Assembly: GCA_023229245.1 (NCBI GenBank)
Contig: JALNZU010000006.1
Location: forward strand, 53,582-117,581
From: Bacteroidales bacterium
GTDB lineage: Bacteria > Bacteroidota > Bacteroidia > Bacteroidales > F082
Length of the DNA: 64,000 nucleotides
Reading direction: 5' to 3'
In this document: positions 9,725 to 19,492 of the stretch, piece by piece
How positions within the stretch are numbered: the stretch's first letter is position 1
How the letters are laid out: each line of letters starts with the position of its first letter
The notes under the pieces: generated by a model
Database searches by the model: none
Seen by the model: the letters and a program-made list of their open reading frames with translations, nothing else
Told to the model about the DNA's origin: nothing
Made by a program: the position numbers and the translations under genes

Positions 9725-11026
9725 TTAATCAATAAGGTCACGCTCAAATAGCTTTTTGATCTTATCTAAATAGCCCATACCACGTTTAGTTGGAGTGTCA
9801 TCTATATTTTCAAGCTGTGCTTTGGTCGCCTTATCTTGTTCTGTCTGAAGCTGCTCCATTTTCCTGCGATGCTCATAGCTATGGATACCTTCAATAACTA
9901 ATCCTATACTGGTTGCAAACATCGGACTGGCTAATTCCTGTGGCGTATCTTTTGCCAGATGCAGATGAGGATACCCTATACGTACATCCAAGCCTGTTTT
10001 GAAAGCAGTATATTGATCAATATGCTTCAACAATGCACCTCCACCAGTCAATACGATTCCTGCTATAAGCTTGCGATCAAATTCCGAGTTTTGAATTTCG
10101 TAATAGACTTGCTCAATGATCTCCGACATACGGGCTTCTATGATAGACGCCAGATTCTTGAGTGAGATTTCTTTAGCTGGCCTTTGATGAGCAGTAGGAA
10201 TAGAGATTACCACATCTTCCCTGTTGAGTGAAGGTAGGGTAGAACCAAATTTCACTTTTACTGCTTCCGCATGCCGTTTGATAATGCTACACCCCTCTCG
10301 GATGTCTTCGGTGATAATATTTCCACCAAAAGGGATGACAGCAGTATAGCGGATCACATTGTCGTAAAACAAAGCGATATCGGTAGTTCCACCGCCAATA
10401 TCTACCAAAGCTACTCCTGCCTCTTTCTCTTCCTCATTCAGTACGGCCGAGGCTGATGCGATAGGTTCAAGTATCATATCTACCATTTCCAATCCAGCAC
10501 GGTTGACACATTTCAGGATGTTCTTGGCTGCTGCTGTCTGTCCGATGATCACGTGAAAATTTGCTTCTAACTTGCTCCCTAACATACCTACCGGTTGTTT
10601 GATGCCAGGCTCGCCATCAACAATAAATTCTTGAGGTATCACTTTGATAATATCTTCTCCAGGAGCCATGTTAAGCTTATACATATCGTTGATGAGCTTT
10701 TCCACTTCAAGCCGGCTGATCTCCGTCTCTCTCTCCTGACGGATCAGACTGCCTCTATGTTGCAGGCTTCGTATATGCTGACCGGCTATCCCAACATGCA
10801 CATATTTAATTTCAACGCCCGAACGGGTCGAAGCCTCTTCTACTGCTTTACGGATAGAAGCAACAGTTTCTTCAATATTCGATACGATTCCACGCCTTAC
10901 ACCAATTGAATCGGCTCGGCCATGACCTAAAATCTCTACTTTACCATGCTCGTTGCGCCGACCAACAACACAGGCTATCTTGGTAGTACCTACGTCTAAT
11001 CCTACAATAATTTCTGAACTTGACAT
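9725..11026 (-). CDS. ftsA: Cell division protein FtsA
   Basis: Actin-like ATPase that tethers FtsZ to the membrane and helps assemble the divisome. The 433-residue protein shows the phosphate-1 strand IVGLDVGTTKIACVVG, a central SHS2/1C region, the phosphate-2 loop VDIGGGTTDIALF and the adenosine motif VLTGGGALL. The last residues (MGYLDKIKKLFERDLID) form an amphipathic helix expected to bind the inner face of the membrane. It is 6 bp downstream of ftsQ and precedes ftsZ. Confidence 0.97.
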   Translation of the reverse strand: MSSSEIIVGLDVGTTKIACVVGRRNEHGKVEILGHGRADSIGVRRGIVSNIEETVASIRKAVEEASTRSGVEIKYVHVGIAGQHIRSLQHRGSLIRQERETEISRLEVEKLINDMYKLNMAPGEDIIKVIPQEFIVDGEPGIKQPVGMLGSKLEANFHVIIGQTAAAKNILKCVNRAGLEMVDMILEPIASASAVLNEEEKEAGVALVDIGGGTTDIALFYDNVIRYTAVIPFGGNIITEDIREGCSIIKRHAEAVKVKFGSTLPSLNREDVVISIPTAHQRPAKEISLKNLASIIEARMSEIIEQVYYEIQNSEFDRKLIAGIVLTGGGALLKHIDQYTAFKTGLDVRIGYPHLHLAKDTPQELASPMFATSIGLVIEGIHSYEHRRKMEQLQTEQDKATKAQLENIDDTPTKRGMGYLDKIKKLFERDLID

Positions 11027-11032
11027 TGTGAA

Positions 11033-11818
11033 TTATTTTTTTGTACAAATAATCTGATTTATATATTTCGCATTGATGAGGCTGTAGTGCTGCAGCTCAT
11101 CGCTACCGGCCTTTTCTTTGAAAAAATGGGTGACATTTTCTAACTTCTTGTCAATTTGCTTGTCATCTCCAATCAAAATACCTGCATGACCTATTTTCGG
11201 GATCAACTCAATCTCTCCGTTACTCCTCACAAAAAGTTGATCTATCATCAGGTTTAAAAAGCTGTCATTTGTTAATCTGATGGCCAAAAGATACACATCT
11301 TTTATTGGATTCTCCTCAAGCAGCTTATCGTATATGGTGATTTTCTGATGCTCAAAAAACGGAATAGCCGGAATTGCTCCGTTAGCTATCATCACACGTT
11401 CGCTATGATATTCGCTGATGGGAAACAGAGTTCCTAGATGATCTATATAAAAATTTTGTTGTGCGCTAGTAAAAACCCGTAATAAGGCTTGATATTCAGT
11501 AAGTAAAACCCGGATTTTACCGTCTAATGTAGTATATACATCTGCCCGACAAATATACGGATTCTTTGATAGCTGATCTTTGATCGCAGGCACCTCCAAT
11601 GCTTTGACAGCAGGCATCTGATCTATGTGTAAGGTTGTAATCAATTGGGTATAAGTCTGGTTATAATCCAAAAATGAGCCTTGTTGCTGACCCGTAATAG
11701 ACAGCTCAAGCATGGTTACAGGACTGTTCAAGTACTGCACACGCGAAAATCCGTATAGCACTGCTATAGCTGACAGGGTTATACCCCAAATCATATAATT
11801 CAATACTCGCTTTACCAT
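11033..11818 (-). CDS. ftsQ: Cell division protein FtsQ/DivIB-like
   Basis: A 261-residue bitopic protein with a short cytoplasmic N-terminus, one span at about residues 8-25 and a periplasmic part. FtsQ bridges early and late divisome proteins. Sequence conservation in this family is low; the call rests on topology, length, the POTRA-like stretch after the membrane segment, motifs such as NPYICRADVYTTLDGKIRV and its place between murC and ftsA. The start overlaps the murC end by 7 bp. Confidence 0.88.
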   Translation of the reverse strand: MVKRVLNYMIWGITLSAIAVLYGFSRVQYLNSPVTMLELSITGQQQGSFLDYNQTYTQLITTLHIDQMPAVKALEVPAIKDQLSKNPYICRADVYTTLDGKIRVLLTEYQALLRVFTSAQQNFYIDHLGTLFPISEYHSERVMIANGAIPAIPFFEHQKITIYDKLLEENPIKDVYLLAIRLTNDSFLNLMIDQLFVRSNGEIELIPKIGHAGILIGDDKQIDKKLENVTHFFKEKAGSDELQHYSLINAKYINQIICTKK

Positions 11819-13158
11819 GATTGCAACAGGTTTTTTATAGGTTCAACCAATTGGTCGATATCACCAGCTCCCATGCTGAGTAGTATTTTTGGTTTCAGCG
11901 TTTCAAGCAATGGGATCAGTTCATGTTTATGTGCCATCATTTTTTTATTGATAGCTACCTTTTCTAACAGTCGTTCGGAGCTGATACCTTCGATAGCTTG
12001 TTCACGTGCAGGATAAATATCCAATAAAATAAGCTGATCCAGAGTAGAAAGGCTGTCGGCAAATTCTTGCATGAAATCGCGTGTTCGACTATACAAATGA
12101 GGTTGAAATATCCCAGTGATCTCTTTGCCGGGAAACAGCTCTTTTGCTGTTAATATACAGGCTTTAAGCTCATTGGGATGGTGTGCATAATCGTCTATAT
12201 ATACTGTTTCCGGCTTGTTTATCTGTATGTCGAATCGGCGGCGGACTCCTGTATAAGTGCTTAGCAGGTCTCCTATCTGCTTTAATGAGACACCACAAAG
12301 CAAGCATGCCGTTGCAGCAGCTAACGCATTTTCGATATTATGCCGCCCTGCTACCCTGAGCTTGACAGGTACTGAAGCATTGGATACTGCAAGATCAAAA
12401 CAAAACAACCCATCCTGAATGACGATTTCCTCAGCTCTGACATGGCTGTTGTCATCTAACCCATAGGATTGATGTGGCAGATCGACAGGAAGCCGGCTGC
12501 CGGCTTTTAATACCAACGATCCTTTAGCTGCTGCCTTTGCGGCAAATGCAGCATACGATTCAAGCATCTGATCACGTGTGTGATACACGTCAAGATGGTC
12601 GGCATCAAGAGCTGAAATAACAGCTATATCCGGTCTTAGGTGTAAAAAGCTTTTATCATACTCGTCGGCCTCAATAATATAAAATTCAGGATACCCGGTG
12701 ATGACAAAATTACTGTTGAAATTATTGGCTATACCACCTATGAAAGCACATATCCCTTTGCCAGCACCATACAGTATATGGGCTATCATAGAAGTGATAG
12801 TAGTTTTTCCATGTGTACCAGCTACGGCTATAGTAAAATGATTTTTTGAGATCATCCCTAATGCTTCGGCTCGTTTTATCAGAGGAATATTCTTTTTTTG
12901 CAGCAAAAGCAGCTCGGCATGTGTTTCAGGTATAGCAGGTGTATAAATAGCTATATCAATTTTTTGCGGCAGCAGATGAATATCTTCGTGATAGTGTATC
13001 TTCATGCCTTCGCTTTCCAATTCACGTGTCAACCGGGTTTCTATCCTGTCGTATCCGGCTATATCAGCACCTTTATGTTGGAAATATCTGGCTAACGCAC
13101 TCATCCCAATACCTCCTATTCCAAGAAAATATATGCTATGTCCTGATCCGTAATTCAT
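11812..13158 (-). CDS. murC: UDP-N-acetylmuramate-L-alanine ligase
   Basis: Adds L-alanine to UDP-MurNAc with ATP, the first step of the peptidoglycan stem peptide. The 448-residue protein has the N-terminal dinucleotide-type loop FLGIGGIGMSALA, the Mur-ligase P-loop AGTHGKTT (about residue 114), the DEYDKSFLHL segment and the C-terminal domain motif YIDDYAHHPNELKA. It overlaps murG by 4 bp upstream and ftsQ by 7 bp downstream. Confidence 0.97.
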   Translation of the reverse strand: MNYGSGHSIYFLGIGGIGMSALARYFQHKGADIAGYDRIETRLTRELESEGMKIHYHEDIHLLPQKIDIAIYTPAIPETHAELLLLQKKNIPLIKRAEALGMISKNHFTIAVAGTHGKTTITSMIAHILYGAGKGICAFIGGIANNFNSNFVITGYPEFYIIEADEYDKSFLHLRPDIAVISALDADHLDVYHTRDQMLESYAAFAAKAAAKGSLVLKAGSRLPVDLPHQSYGLDDNSHVRAEEIVIQDGLFCFDLAVSNASVPVKLRVAGRHNIENALAAATACLLCGVSLKQIGDLLSTYTGVRRRFDIQINKPETVYIDDYAHHPNELKACILTAKELFPGKEITGIFQPHLYSRTRDFMQEFADSLSTLDQLILLDIYPAREQAIEGISSERLLEKVAINKKMMAHKHELIPLLETLKPKILLSMGAGDIDQLVEPIKNLLQSW

Positions 13159-14267
13159 GAATAGATAAGTTTAAGGATTTCTTCGGCTATGGCGTCAGCT
13201 GCATCGGGCATTGCAAATTGGGCGATATTTTTTGCAAATAGTTGTTGTTTAGTAGGATCGAATGCCAGATTGAGCATAGCAGGTACCAGGTCTGTTATTG
13301 CCTTATCGTTGTCAACTAATATAGCAGCGTCTTTCTCAACCAATCGCATGGCATTTTTGTGTTGATGGTTTTCGGCTGCTGTAGGAAGAGGTACGAAAAT
13401 AACTGGTTTAGCTACTACGGCTAATTCGGAGATAGATATAGCTCCAGCTCTTGACACAACTATATCAGCAGCGGCATAGGCAAGGTCCATCCTGTGGATA
13501 AAGTCGATTGCTTTTAATTGATCAGTCTTTCCGGTTTGTTGAATAGCTTGTTGTGCGATGGGTAAAAACTCTTTTCCTGTTTGCCAAACGACATAGACAT
13601 CAGCCTGGGCTAATACCGAAATTTGCGTAAGTATAGCCTGATTGATGGCACGGGCTCCCTGACTGCCCCCTATTATTAAAATAACCGGTTTATCTTCGGT
13701 TATCTGAAAAAAGCGAAGAGCTTCTTGTCGTTTGCCGGCTATGTCTACTGCACTTTTGCGCAACGGATTTCCTGTGTAGAATGTTTTTTCGGCAGGGAAC
13801 CATTTGTCCATCTCGGGGAATGCTACACATATCTTATCGGCTTTTTTGCTGAGCAGCCGGTTTGTGATACCCGGATATGAGTTCTGCTCTTGTATGAGTG
13901 TCTTCATTCTTAGTCGTATTGCCATACGCAGGGTGGGCCCGCTGGCGTATCCCCCTACACCTATCACTGCATCGGGTTGAAACCCTACAAGCAGTTGTCG
14001 GGCCATGAAAAGGCTGTATCCTACTTTGATAGGGAAAATCAGATTTTTCAGACTTAAGCTACGCTGTAATCCACTTATCCATAACCCTTTGATAGGATAA
14101 CCTGCAATAGGTACCTTTTCCATTTCCATCCTGCCTTTGGCTCCAATAAACAGAAACTCACTGCCAGGTGCCTTTGCTTTCAGAGCATCGGCTATGGCAA
14201 TGGCCGGAAAAATATGGCCGCCCGTACCTCCTCCGCTAAGGACTATCTTCAACGGTTTCTGTTTCAT
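13155..14267 (-). CDS. murG: Lipid II synthase (UDP-GlcNAc:lipid I GlcNAc transferase) MurG
   Basis: Peripheral membrane GT-B (family GT28) enzyme that transfers GlcNAc from UDP-GlcNAc to lipid I, making lipid II on the cytoplasmic face. The 370-residue protein carries the G-loop SGGGTGGHIFPAIA near residues 11-24, a second G-loop GVGGYASGP, and the donor-binding region IGGSQGARAIN followed by VSRAGAISISEL. Its start lies 32 bp inside the ftsW reading frame, an overlap that suggests translational coupling. Confidence 0.97.
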   Translation of the reverse strand: MKQKPLKIVLSGGGTGGHIFPAIAIADALKAKAPGSEFLFIGAKGRMEMEKVPIAGYPIKGLWISGLQRSLSLKNLIFPIKVGYSLFMARQLLVGFQPDAVIGVGGYASGPTLRMAIRLRMKTLIQEQNSYPGITNRLLSKKADKICVAFPEMDKWFPAEKTFYTGNPLRKSAVDIAGKRQEALRFFQITEDKPVILIIGGSQGARAINQAILTQISVLAQADVYVVWQTGKEFLPIAQQAIQQTGKTDQLKAIDFIHRMDLAYAAADIVVSRAGAISISELAVVAKPVIFVPLPTAAENHQHKNAMRLVEKDAAILVDNDKAITDLVPAMLNLAFDPTKQQLFAKNIAQFAMPDAADAIAEEILKLIYS

Positions 14268-15402
14268 ATGGTATTTCTTTCTTTTGATTCTCCATGATCT
14301 CTTTGCTGACGCTAAGCAATATGCCTAACGATAAGCTTGTAAACCAGATAGATGTGCCTCCCATACTAACTAATGGTAATGGCTGTCCGGTTACAGGAAC
14401 TATACCTACTGCCACTGTCATATTGATCATTGCCTGAAAAACTAAGCTAAAGGCAACGCCTATACTCAGAAAAGCTCCAAAGGTTTTAGGTATTTTTGTA
14501 ACTATCACTACAGCTCTGAACAGCAATATCAGGTATAAAAGCACTACAAAGCCACCTCCTAACAGCCCATATTCTTCTACTATGATTGCAAAGATAAAAT
14601 CGGAATAGGGGTGGGGCAGAAAGTTTCGTTGTGTGCTGTTTCCGGGCATCTTACCGAAAAATCCACCACTTGCTATAGCTATCATAGCCTGATCAACCTG
14701 ATAATTATCACCGGTTTTGTTTATGTGATTTTCAATACGGTGCTTCCAGGTGATCAAACGACCTTGCTGATTATCAGGTAGCTGAGATAAGATAAAAATG
14801 AAAACACCCAACACAAATGCCCCCATAACTACCAAACCCAATATATACTTCCAGTTTATTCCTCCTATTAACATCAATACCAAGCTGATAATAAACAACA
14901 TAGCAGCTGTGGATAAATTAGCCGGCAGTATCAGGAAGACAACTAATAGTACTGGTATCATCAGCGGGACAAAAGCCGAACGGAAATCTTTGATAGTATG
15001 TTGCTTCTTGGTTAACAAACGAGCCAAATAAATGATCAAAGTCAACTTGGCTAAGTCGCTGGTTTGGAAAGTGAGGTTGAATGCTAATGGCAGCGATCGC
15101 CTGGCTTCGTTCAGGTCAACACCTACGAATAAGGTCAATAATAATAATGGAATACTGATCCATAAGGCGATATGGAACACAGGCGAGTAATATACGTATT
15201 TGATCTTATGTGCTAAATACATCAATACCAGTCCGAAAACTAAAATAATCAAATGCTTCAGCATATAATGAGTAGTATTACCGCCTTGAAATTTATAAGC
15301 TAATGTGCCTGTTGAGCTGTACACAGCCAATACCGAGAACAGGCTTAGAAACAATACTACAGCCCAAATAACCTTATCTCCTTTTATGCCTTTATGTACC
15401 AT
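14236..15402 (-). CDS. ftsW: Peptidoglycan glycosyltransferase FtsW
   Basis: SEDS-family lipid II polymerase that works with the class B PBP of the same cluster during septal wall synthesis. The 388-residue protein has about ten membrane spans and family marks in the extracellular loop (YQVDQAMIAIASGGFFGKMPG) and in the last spans (VPVTGQPLPLVSMGGTS). RodA is the main alternative, but position between murD and murG in the division cluster favours FtsW. Confidence 0.95.
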   Translation of the reverse strand: MVHKGIKGDKVIWAVVLFLSLFSVLAVYSSTGTLAYKFQGGNTTHYMLKHLIILVFGLVLMYLAHKIKYVYYSPVFHIALWISIPLLLLTLFVGVDLNEARRSLPLAFNLTFQTSDLAKLTLIIYLARLLTKKQHTIKDFRSAFVPLMIPVLLVVFLILPANLSTAAMLFIISLVLMLIGGINWKYILGLVVMGAFVLGVFIFILSQLPDNQQGRLITWKHRIENHINKTGDNYQVDQAMIAIASGGFFGKMPGNSTQRNFLPHPYSDFIFAIIVEEYGLLGGGFVVLLYLILLFRAVVIVTKIPKTFGAFLSIGVAFSLVFQAMINMTVAVGIVPVTGQPLPLVSMGGTSIWFTSLSLGILLSVSKEIMENQKKEIPYETETVEDSP

Positions 15403-15414
15403 CTCAATGGGTTT

Positions 15415-16770
15415 TTATAGTGAACGTACTGCTGCTTTAAACAGATTTCCTCTTTCTTCAAAATTCTCAAACAGATCGAAACTGGCACAGGCTGGCGAAA
15501 GCAGTACTATATCATTTTTTTTCGCTAGCAATGAAGCAGCTAACACAGCTTGATCGGCACTAATAGTATCGACTATAGTAGGTACTATGTTGGAAAAAGC
15601 TTCATGTATAGGTCGGTTATCTTTTCCTAAACAAACAATAGCTTTCACCTTTTGACGCACTAAGGGCAATAGCATAGTATAGTCGTTGCCTTTGTCCTGA
15701 CCTCCGGCTATCCATACTATGGGGCCATCAAACGATTCAAGGGCGTACCAGGTGGCATTGACATTAGTAGCTTTGGAATCGTTGTAATAGGCTACTCCAT
15801 GAACATTGGCAACGTATTCCAAACGATGTTCTACATTTTGATAATTAGAAAGCGATGCTTTGAGGCTTTCTTTACGTATATCAATAAGTCTGGCAGCCAT
15901 TCCAGCAGCCAACGAATTGTACAGATTGTGTTTTCCTTGTAGTGCGAGCTCTTCGATAGTCATGGAAAAATGGGTATTAGAAATATTGATATGTAATTCG
16001 TTCTGATGTATATAAGCACCTTCACCCGGAAGGCTGTTGTTGATGGTAAAAGGATAGGTTTTGGCAGCCACTGTGGCTTTGTTCAGCTGATTGTCAATCA
16101 CTGCATCATCGGCGCAATAAATCAGAGCGTCTTGCTTGCCCTGATTGAGGGTGATACGCATTTTAGAGTCTGCATATGCTTGAAAATCATTGTTATAGTA
16201 GTCTAAGTGATCAGGAGTGATATTGGTTAGTATGGCAATATGAGGTTTGAATGTCTGGATGCGATCCAATTGAAAGCTGCTCAGTTCCAATACAAAATAT
16301 TCATGATCCGTGTTTGTTAACTCAGCAGCGAAGCTGTTGCCTACATTGCCTGCCACACAAACATCCAAGCCGGCTTGTCGCATGATATGACCGGTTAACA
16401 AAGCAGTGGTAGTCTTGCCATTGCTTCCGGTAACAGCAGTAATATGAGCGTTTGTAAACCAACTGGCAAATTCTATTTCAGATATTATAGGAGTTTCGGG
16501 TCTGACCATAGAAAACACCTTGGCGTGAGCAGGTATTCCGGGACTAACTACTATCAGATCGGCTTGCTGGACAGCTGTGATTGTATGCCCCGATTCTTCA
16601 TAAGGAATCTGATATGTTGCCAGGAGCTTTTTATAGGTCGGTTTGATGTGTCCGGTATCGCTTACCAACACATTCATTCCATGCTTTTGAGCTAATAAAG
16701 CAGCTCCTGTACCGCTTTCGCCGGCACCAAGCACAAGAATTTGATGATATGTCGGATAGTGCTGAGGCAT
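15415..16770 (-). CDS. murD: UDP-N-acetylmuramoyl-L-alanine-D-glutamate ligase
   Basis: Adds D-glutamate to UDP-MurNAc-L-Ala. The 451-residue protein has the N-terminal UDP-binding domain beginning ILVLGAGESGTGAALLA, the P-loop VTGSNGKTTT at about residue 115, NITPDHLDYY in the central domain, and the C-terminal-domain DSKATN and WIAGGQDKGNDY motifs typical of MurD rather than MurF. It is 4 bp after mraY and 12 bp before ftsW. Confidence 0.97.
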   Translation of the reverse strand: MPQHYPTYHQILVLGAGESGTGAALLAQKHGMNVLVSDTGHIKPTYKKLLATYQIPYEESGHTITAVQQADLIVVSPGIPAHAKVFSMVRPETPIISEIEFASWFTNAHITAVTGSNGKTTTALLTGHIMRQAGLDVCVAGNVGNSFAAELTNTDHEYFVLELSSFQLDRIQTFKPHIAILTNITPDHLDYYNNDFQAYADSKMRITLNQGKQDALIYCADDAVIDNQLNKATVAAKTYPFTINNSLPGEGAYIHQNELHINISNTHFSMTIEELALQGKHNLYNSLAAGMAARLIDIRKESLKASLSNYQNVEHRLEYVANVHGVAYYNDSKATNVNATWYALESFDGPIVWIAGGQDKGNDYTMLLPLVRQKVKAIVCLGKDNRPIHEAFSNIVPTIVDTISADQAVLAASLLAKKNDIVLLSPACASFDLFENFEERGNLFKAAVRSL

Positions 16771-16774
16771 ATTT

Positions 16775-18013
16775 TTAACGTAGTTTCAGAGTGATGATAG
16801 TGAGTACGGCCAAAAAGATTCCGATGATTTGAAAACGCAGTACTATCTTAGGTTCTGGATGCCCCATCTTTTGAAAATGATGATGCAGAGGCGCCATTTT
16901 GAATATGCGTTTCCCCTGTCCGTACTTTTTCTTAGTGTATTTGAAATAACTTACTTGCATGATCACCGAAAGGCTTTCAGCTAAAAATATCCCGCATAAT
17001 ATCGGTATGAGTAGTTCTTTACGGATCAGTATAGCAAATACGGCAATAATCCCGCCTATGGCTAAGCTGCCTGTGTCGCCCATGAATACTTGTGCCGGAT
17101 ATGTGTTATACCAGAGAAATCCTATGTTGGCTCCCACAAAGGCACTGATAAAAATGGTCAGCTCACCTGTGTTGGGTAAGTACATAATATTCAGGTAATC
17201 GGCGAAAATGATATTGCCCGACACCCAAGCCAATATCCCAAGTGTGGCTCCTATAATAGCTGATGTGCCGGTAGCTAATCCGTCCATGCCGTCGGTGAGG
17301 TTGGCTCCATTTGATACAGCCGTTATGATGAGTATGATGATAGGGATAAACACTAAGAAAGCCCATTTCTCATAGCCGGGTCCAATCCATTTCAACAATA
17401 CAGCATAATCAAATTCATTGTTTTTGATAAACGGAATAGTTGTTTTAAGTGCATTAGTATTTTCGACTGCATAGCGTGAGCCAGGGCCTGACTGCTCGCT
17501 GGTTTGAATAAGTTGGGCAGTAGGTGGTAGTTTTTCCCGCACCTGTATTGAGTGATCGGTGTACATGGTTACGGCTACAACCAACCCTAATACTACCTGT
17601 CCGATGATCTTAATTTTACCTGGGAGTCCTTGTTTGTCTTTTTTAAACACCTTGATATAATCGTCTAAGAACCCTAATCCACCTAACCATAAAGTGGTGA
17701 AAAGCATTAAGAGTATATAGGTGTTGTGCAGTTTAGTGAATAAAAGTGTTGGTATTACTACAGCTGATATGATGATCAGTCCACCCATAGTTGGTGTACC
17801 TTCTTTTTCTGCTTGACCTTCTAGGCCTAAATCCCGTATGATCTCACCTACCTGCCTTTTGTTCAGATAATGGATCCAGCTTTTGCCAAACACTAATGAT
17901 ATCAGCAGTGAAGTAATCACAGCAGCTCCAGCCCTGAATGAGATGTACTGAAACACCTGTGCTCCCGGAAAACTAAAGGTCTCATGCAGATATGTAAACA
18001 GATAATAAAACAT
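16775..18013 (-). CDS. mraY: Phospho-N-acetylmuramoyl-pentapeptide transferase
   Basis: Integral membrane enzyme that transfers phospho-MurNAc-pentapeptide to undecaprenyl phosphate, giving lipid I. The 412-residue protein has about ten spans and conserved catalytic-loop motifs: GTPTMGGL, FLDDYIK with the Asp pair, NGANLTDGMDGLATG, MGDTGSLAIGG and the HHH loop APLHHHFQ. It is longer than the usual 320-360 residues owing to an inserted loop at about residues 160-215, a feature I recall for Bacteroidota MraY. Confidence 0.97.
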   Translation of the reverse strand: MFYYLFTYLHETFSFPGAQVFQYISFRAGAAVITSLLISLVFGKSWIHYLNKRQVGEIIRDLGLEGQAEKEGTPTMGGLIIISAVVIPTLLFTKLHNTYILLMLFTTLWLGGLGFLDDYIKVFKKDKQGLPGKIKIIGQVVLGLVVAVTMYTDHSIQVREKLPPTAQLIQTSEQSGPGSRYAVENTNALKTTIPFIKNNEFDYAVLLKWIGPGYEKWAFLVFIPIIILIITAVSNGANLTDGMDGLATGTSAIIGATLGILAWVSGNIIFADYLNIMYLPNTGELTIFISAFVGANIGFLWYNTYPAQVFMGDTGSLAIGGIIAVFAILIRKELLIPILCGIFLAESLSVIMQVSYFKYTKKKYGQGKRIFKMAPLHHHFQKMGHPEPKIVLRFQIIGIFLAVLTIITLKLR

Positions 18014-18016
18014 GGA

Positions 18017-19492
18017 TCACACTATTTTTTTGTCCGACAAGCGTTCAAATAATTCTTTTTTATCGTCAAACGGAAATCTCTCACCTTTGATCTCCTGATA
18101 TTTTTCGTGGCCTTTTCCAGCCAATAAGATAATATCACCCGGTTGTGCCATACTCACTGCTGCATGTATAGCTTCTCGGCGGTTAGTGATAGCAAGGGTC
18201 TTTTTGTAGTGTTCTGCCGGCACCCCTTTACGCATGTCTTGAATGATTATTTCAGGGTCTTCGCTACGCGGATTATCCGATGTGAGTATCAGTATATCAC
18301 TTAAAGCAGCAGCTACCTCTGCCATTTCGGGCCGCTTGGTTTTGTCGCGGTCACCCCCTGCACCGGTTATAGTGATCAGCTTCTCGTTATGCGTACGGAT
18401 TTCGTTTATAGTTTTTAAAATATTTTCAAGGGCGTGAGGTGTGTGGGCATAATCCACTATCCCCACAATCTGTTGATCGTTTCTGATGAATTCAAATCGT
18501 CCCTCGGCACTATGTAGCTGGCTTAAGCCTCGTAGAGCTTCTTCTTCGCTCAGACCTGACAATCGCGCACAGCCGTAGATAGCCATTAAATTACTGGCAT
18601 TGAAGCGCCCTATCAATCGGGTATATACCTCATGCCCGTCAATCTTGAGCAATAATCCTTCAAAATGATTCTCAATTACTTTCCCGCGAAAATCTGCATC
18701 ACCGGATATGGTATAAGTGTGTATGCCTGCCTTGGTGTTTTGTACCATAAAAGCAGCATTGCGATCGTCTGTGTTGATCAGAGCAAAAGCAGTGGGAGGC
18801 AATATGTCAAAAAACAACTTTTTTGCATCGCGATAGGCTGCAAAACTGCGATGATAGTCAAGATGATCGTGTGTGAGATTGGTGAATATGGCTCCGCTAT
18901 AATGCAGTCCAAACACACGCATCTGCTTCAGTGCGTGAGAGCTAACCTCCATGAACGCATGGCTGCATCCTTTATTCACCATTTCACGCAGCAGCGAATT
19001 GATGCGAATAGGATCGGGAGTTGTATGAGTGGCCGGTAGTATCTGCTGCCCAACTTTATTTTGTATGGTAGAAAATAATCCGCTGGGATATCCATTGTTC
19101 TCAAAAAGTTGATGCAACAAAGTGGCTATGGTAGTTTTTCCGTTTGTTCCGGTTATGCCGATCAGATGAAGCTCTTTGGACGGATGATCATAAAAATTTG
19201 CGGCTGCCATAGCCAGAGCGAAGGCTGTGTTTTCAACCTCAATCATACATACGTCCTCAGCGGTGACTGTATCAGGAAACTTTTCGCAAAATATTGCTTT
19301 GCATCCTTTGTTTAATACCGACTTAATAAAATCGTGGCCATCGAATTGAGTGCCTTTTATAGCAAAGAAAGCAGCATGCTGACCGGCCGTACGAGAATCG
19401 AAGCTGAGTTGCGAAACAGCATGATCGGTGCTTCCTGAAATCCGCCTGACAGGTATGCGTGGTAAAAGCTCTTGTATGGTTTTGATACTCAT
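18017..19492 (-). CDS. murE: UDP-MurNAc-tripeptide synthetase, meso-diaminopimelate type
   Basis: Adds the third residue of the stem peptide. The 491-residue protein has the Mur-ligase P-loop TGTNGKTT (about 115-122), NLTHDHLDYH, and in the C-terminal domain the motif SDNPRSEDP. The DNPR tetrad is the known signature for meso-diaminopimelate specificity, so the cell wall is predicted to be of the mDAP type. It overlaps the upstream PBP gene by 4 bp and is 3 bp from mraY. Confidence 0.97.
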   Translation of the reverse strand: MSIKTIQELLPRIPVRRISGSTDHAVSQLSFDSRTAGQHAAFFAIKGTQFDGHDFIKSVLNKGCKAIFCEKFPDTVTAEDVCMIEVENTAFALAMAAANFYDHPSKELHLIGITGTNGKTTIATLLHQLFENNGYPSGLFSTIQNKVGQQILPATHTTPDPIRINSLLREMVNKGCSHAFMEVSSHALKQMRVFGLHYSGAIFTNLTHDHLDYHRSFAAYRDAKKLFFDILPPTAFALINTDDRNAAFMVQNTKAGIHTYTISGDADFRGKVIENHFEGLLLKIDGHEVYTRLIGRFNASNLMAIYGCARLSGLSEEEALRGLSQLHSAEGRFEFIRNDQQIVGIVDYAHTPHALENILKTINEIRTHNEKLITITGAGGDRDKTKRPEMAEVAAALSDILILTSDNPRSEDPEIIIQDMRKGVPAEHYKKTLAITNRREAIHAAVSMAQPGDIILLAGKGHEKYQEIKGERFPFDDKKELFERLSDKKIV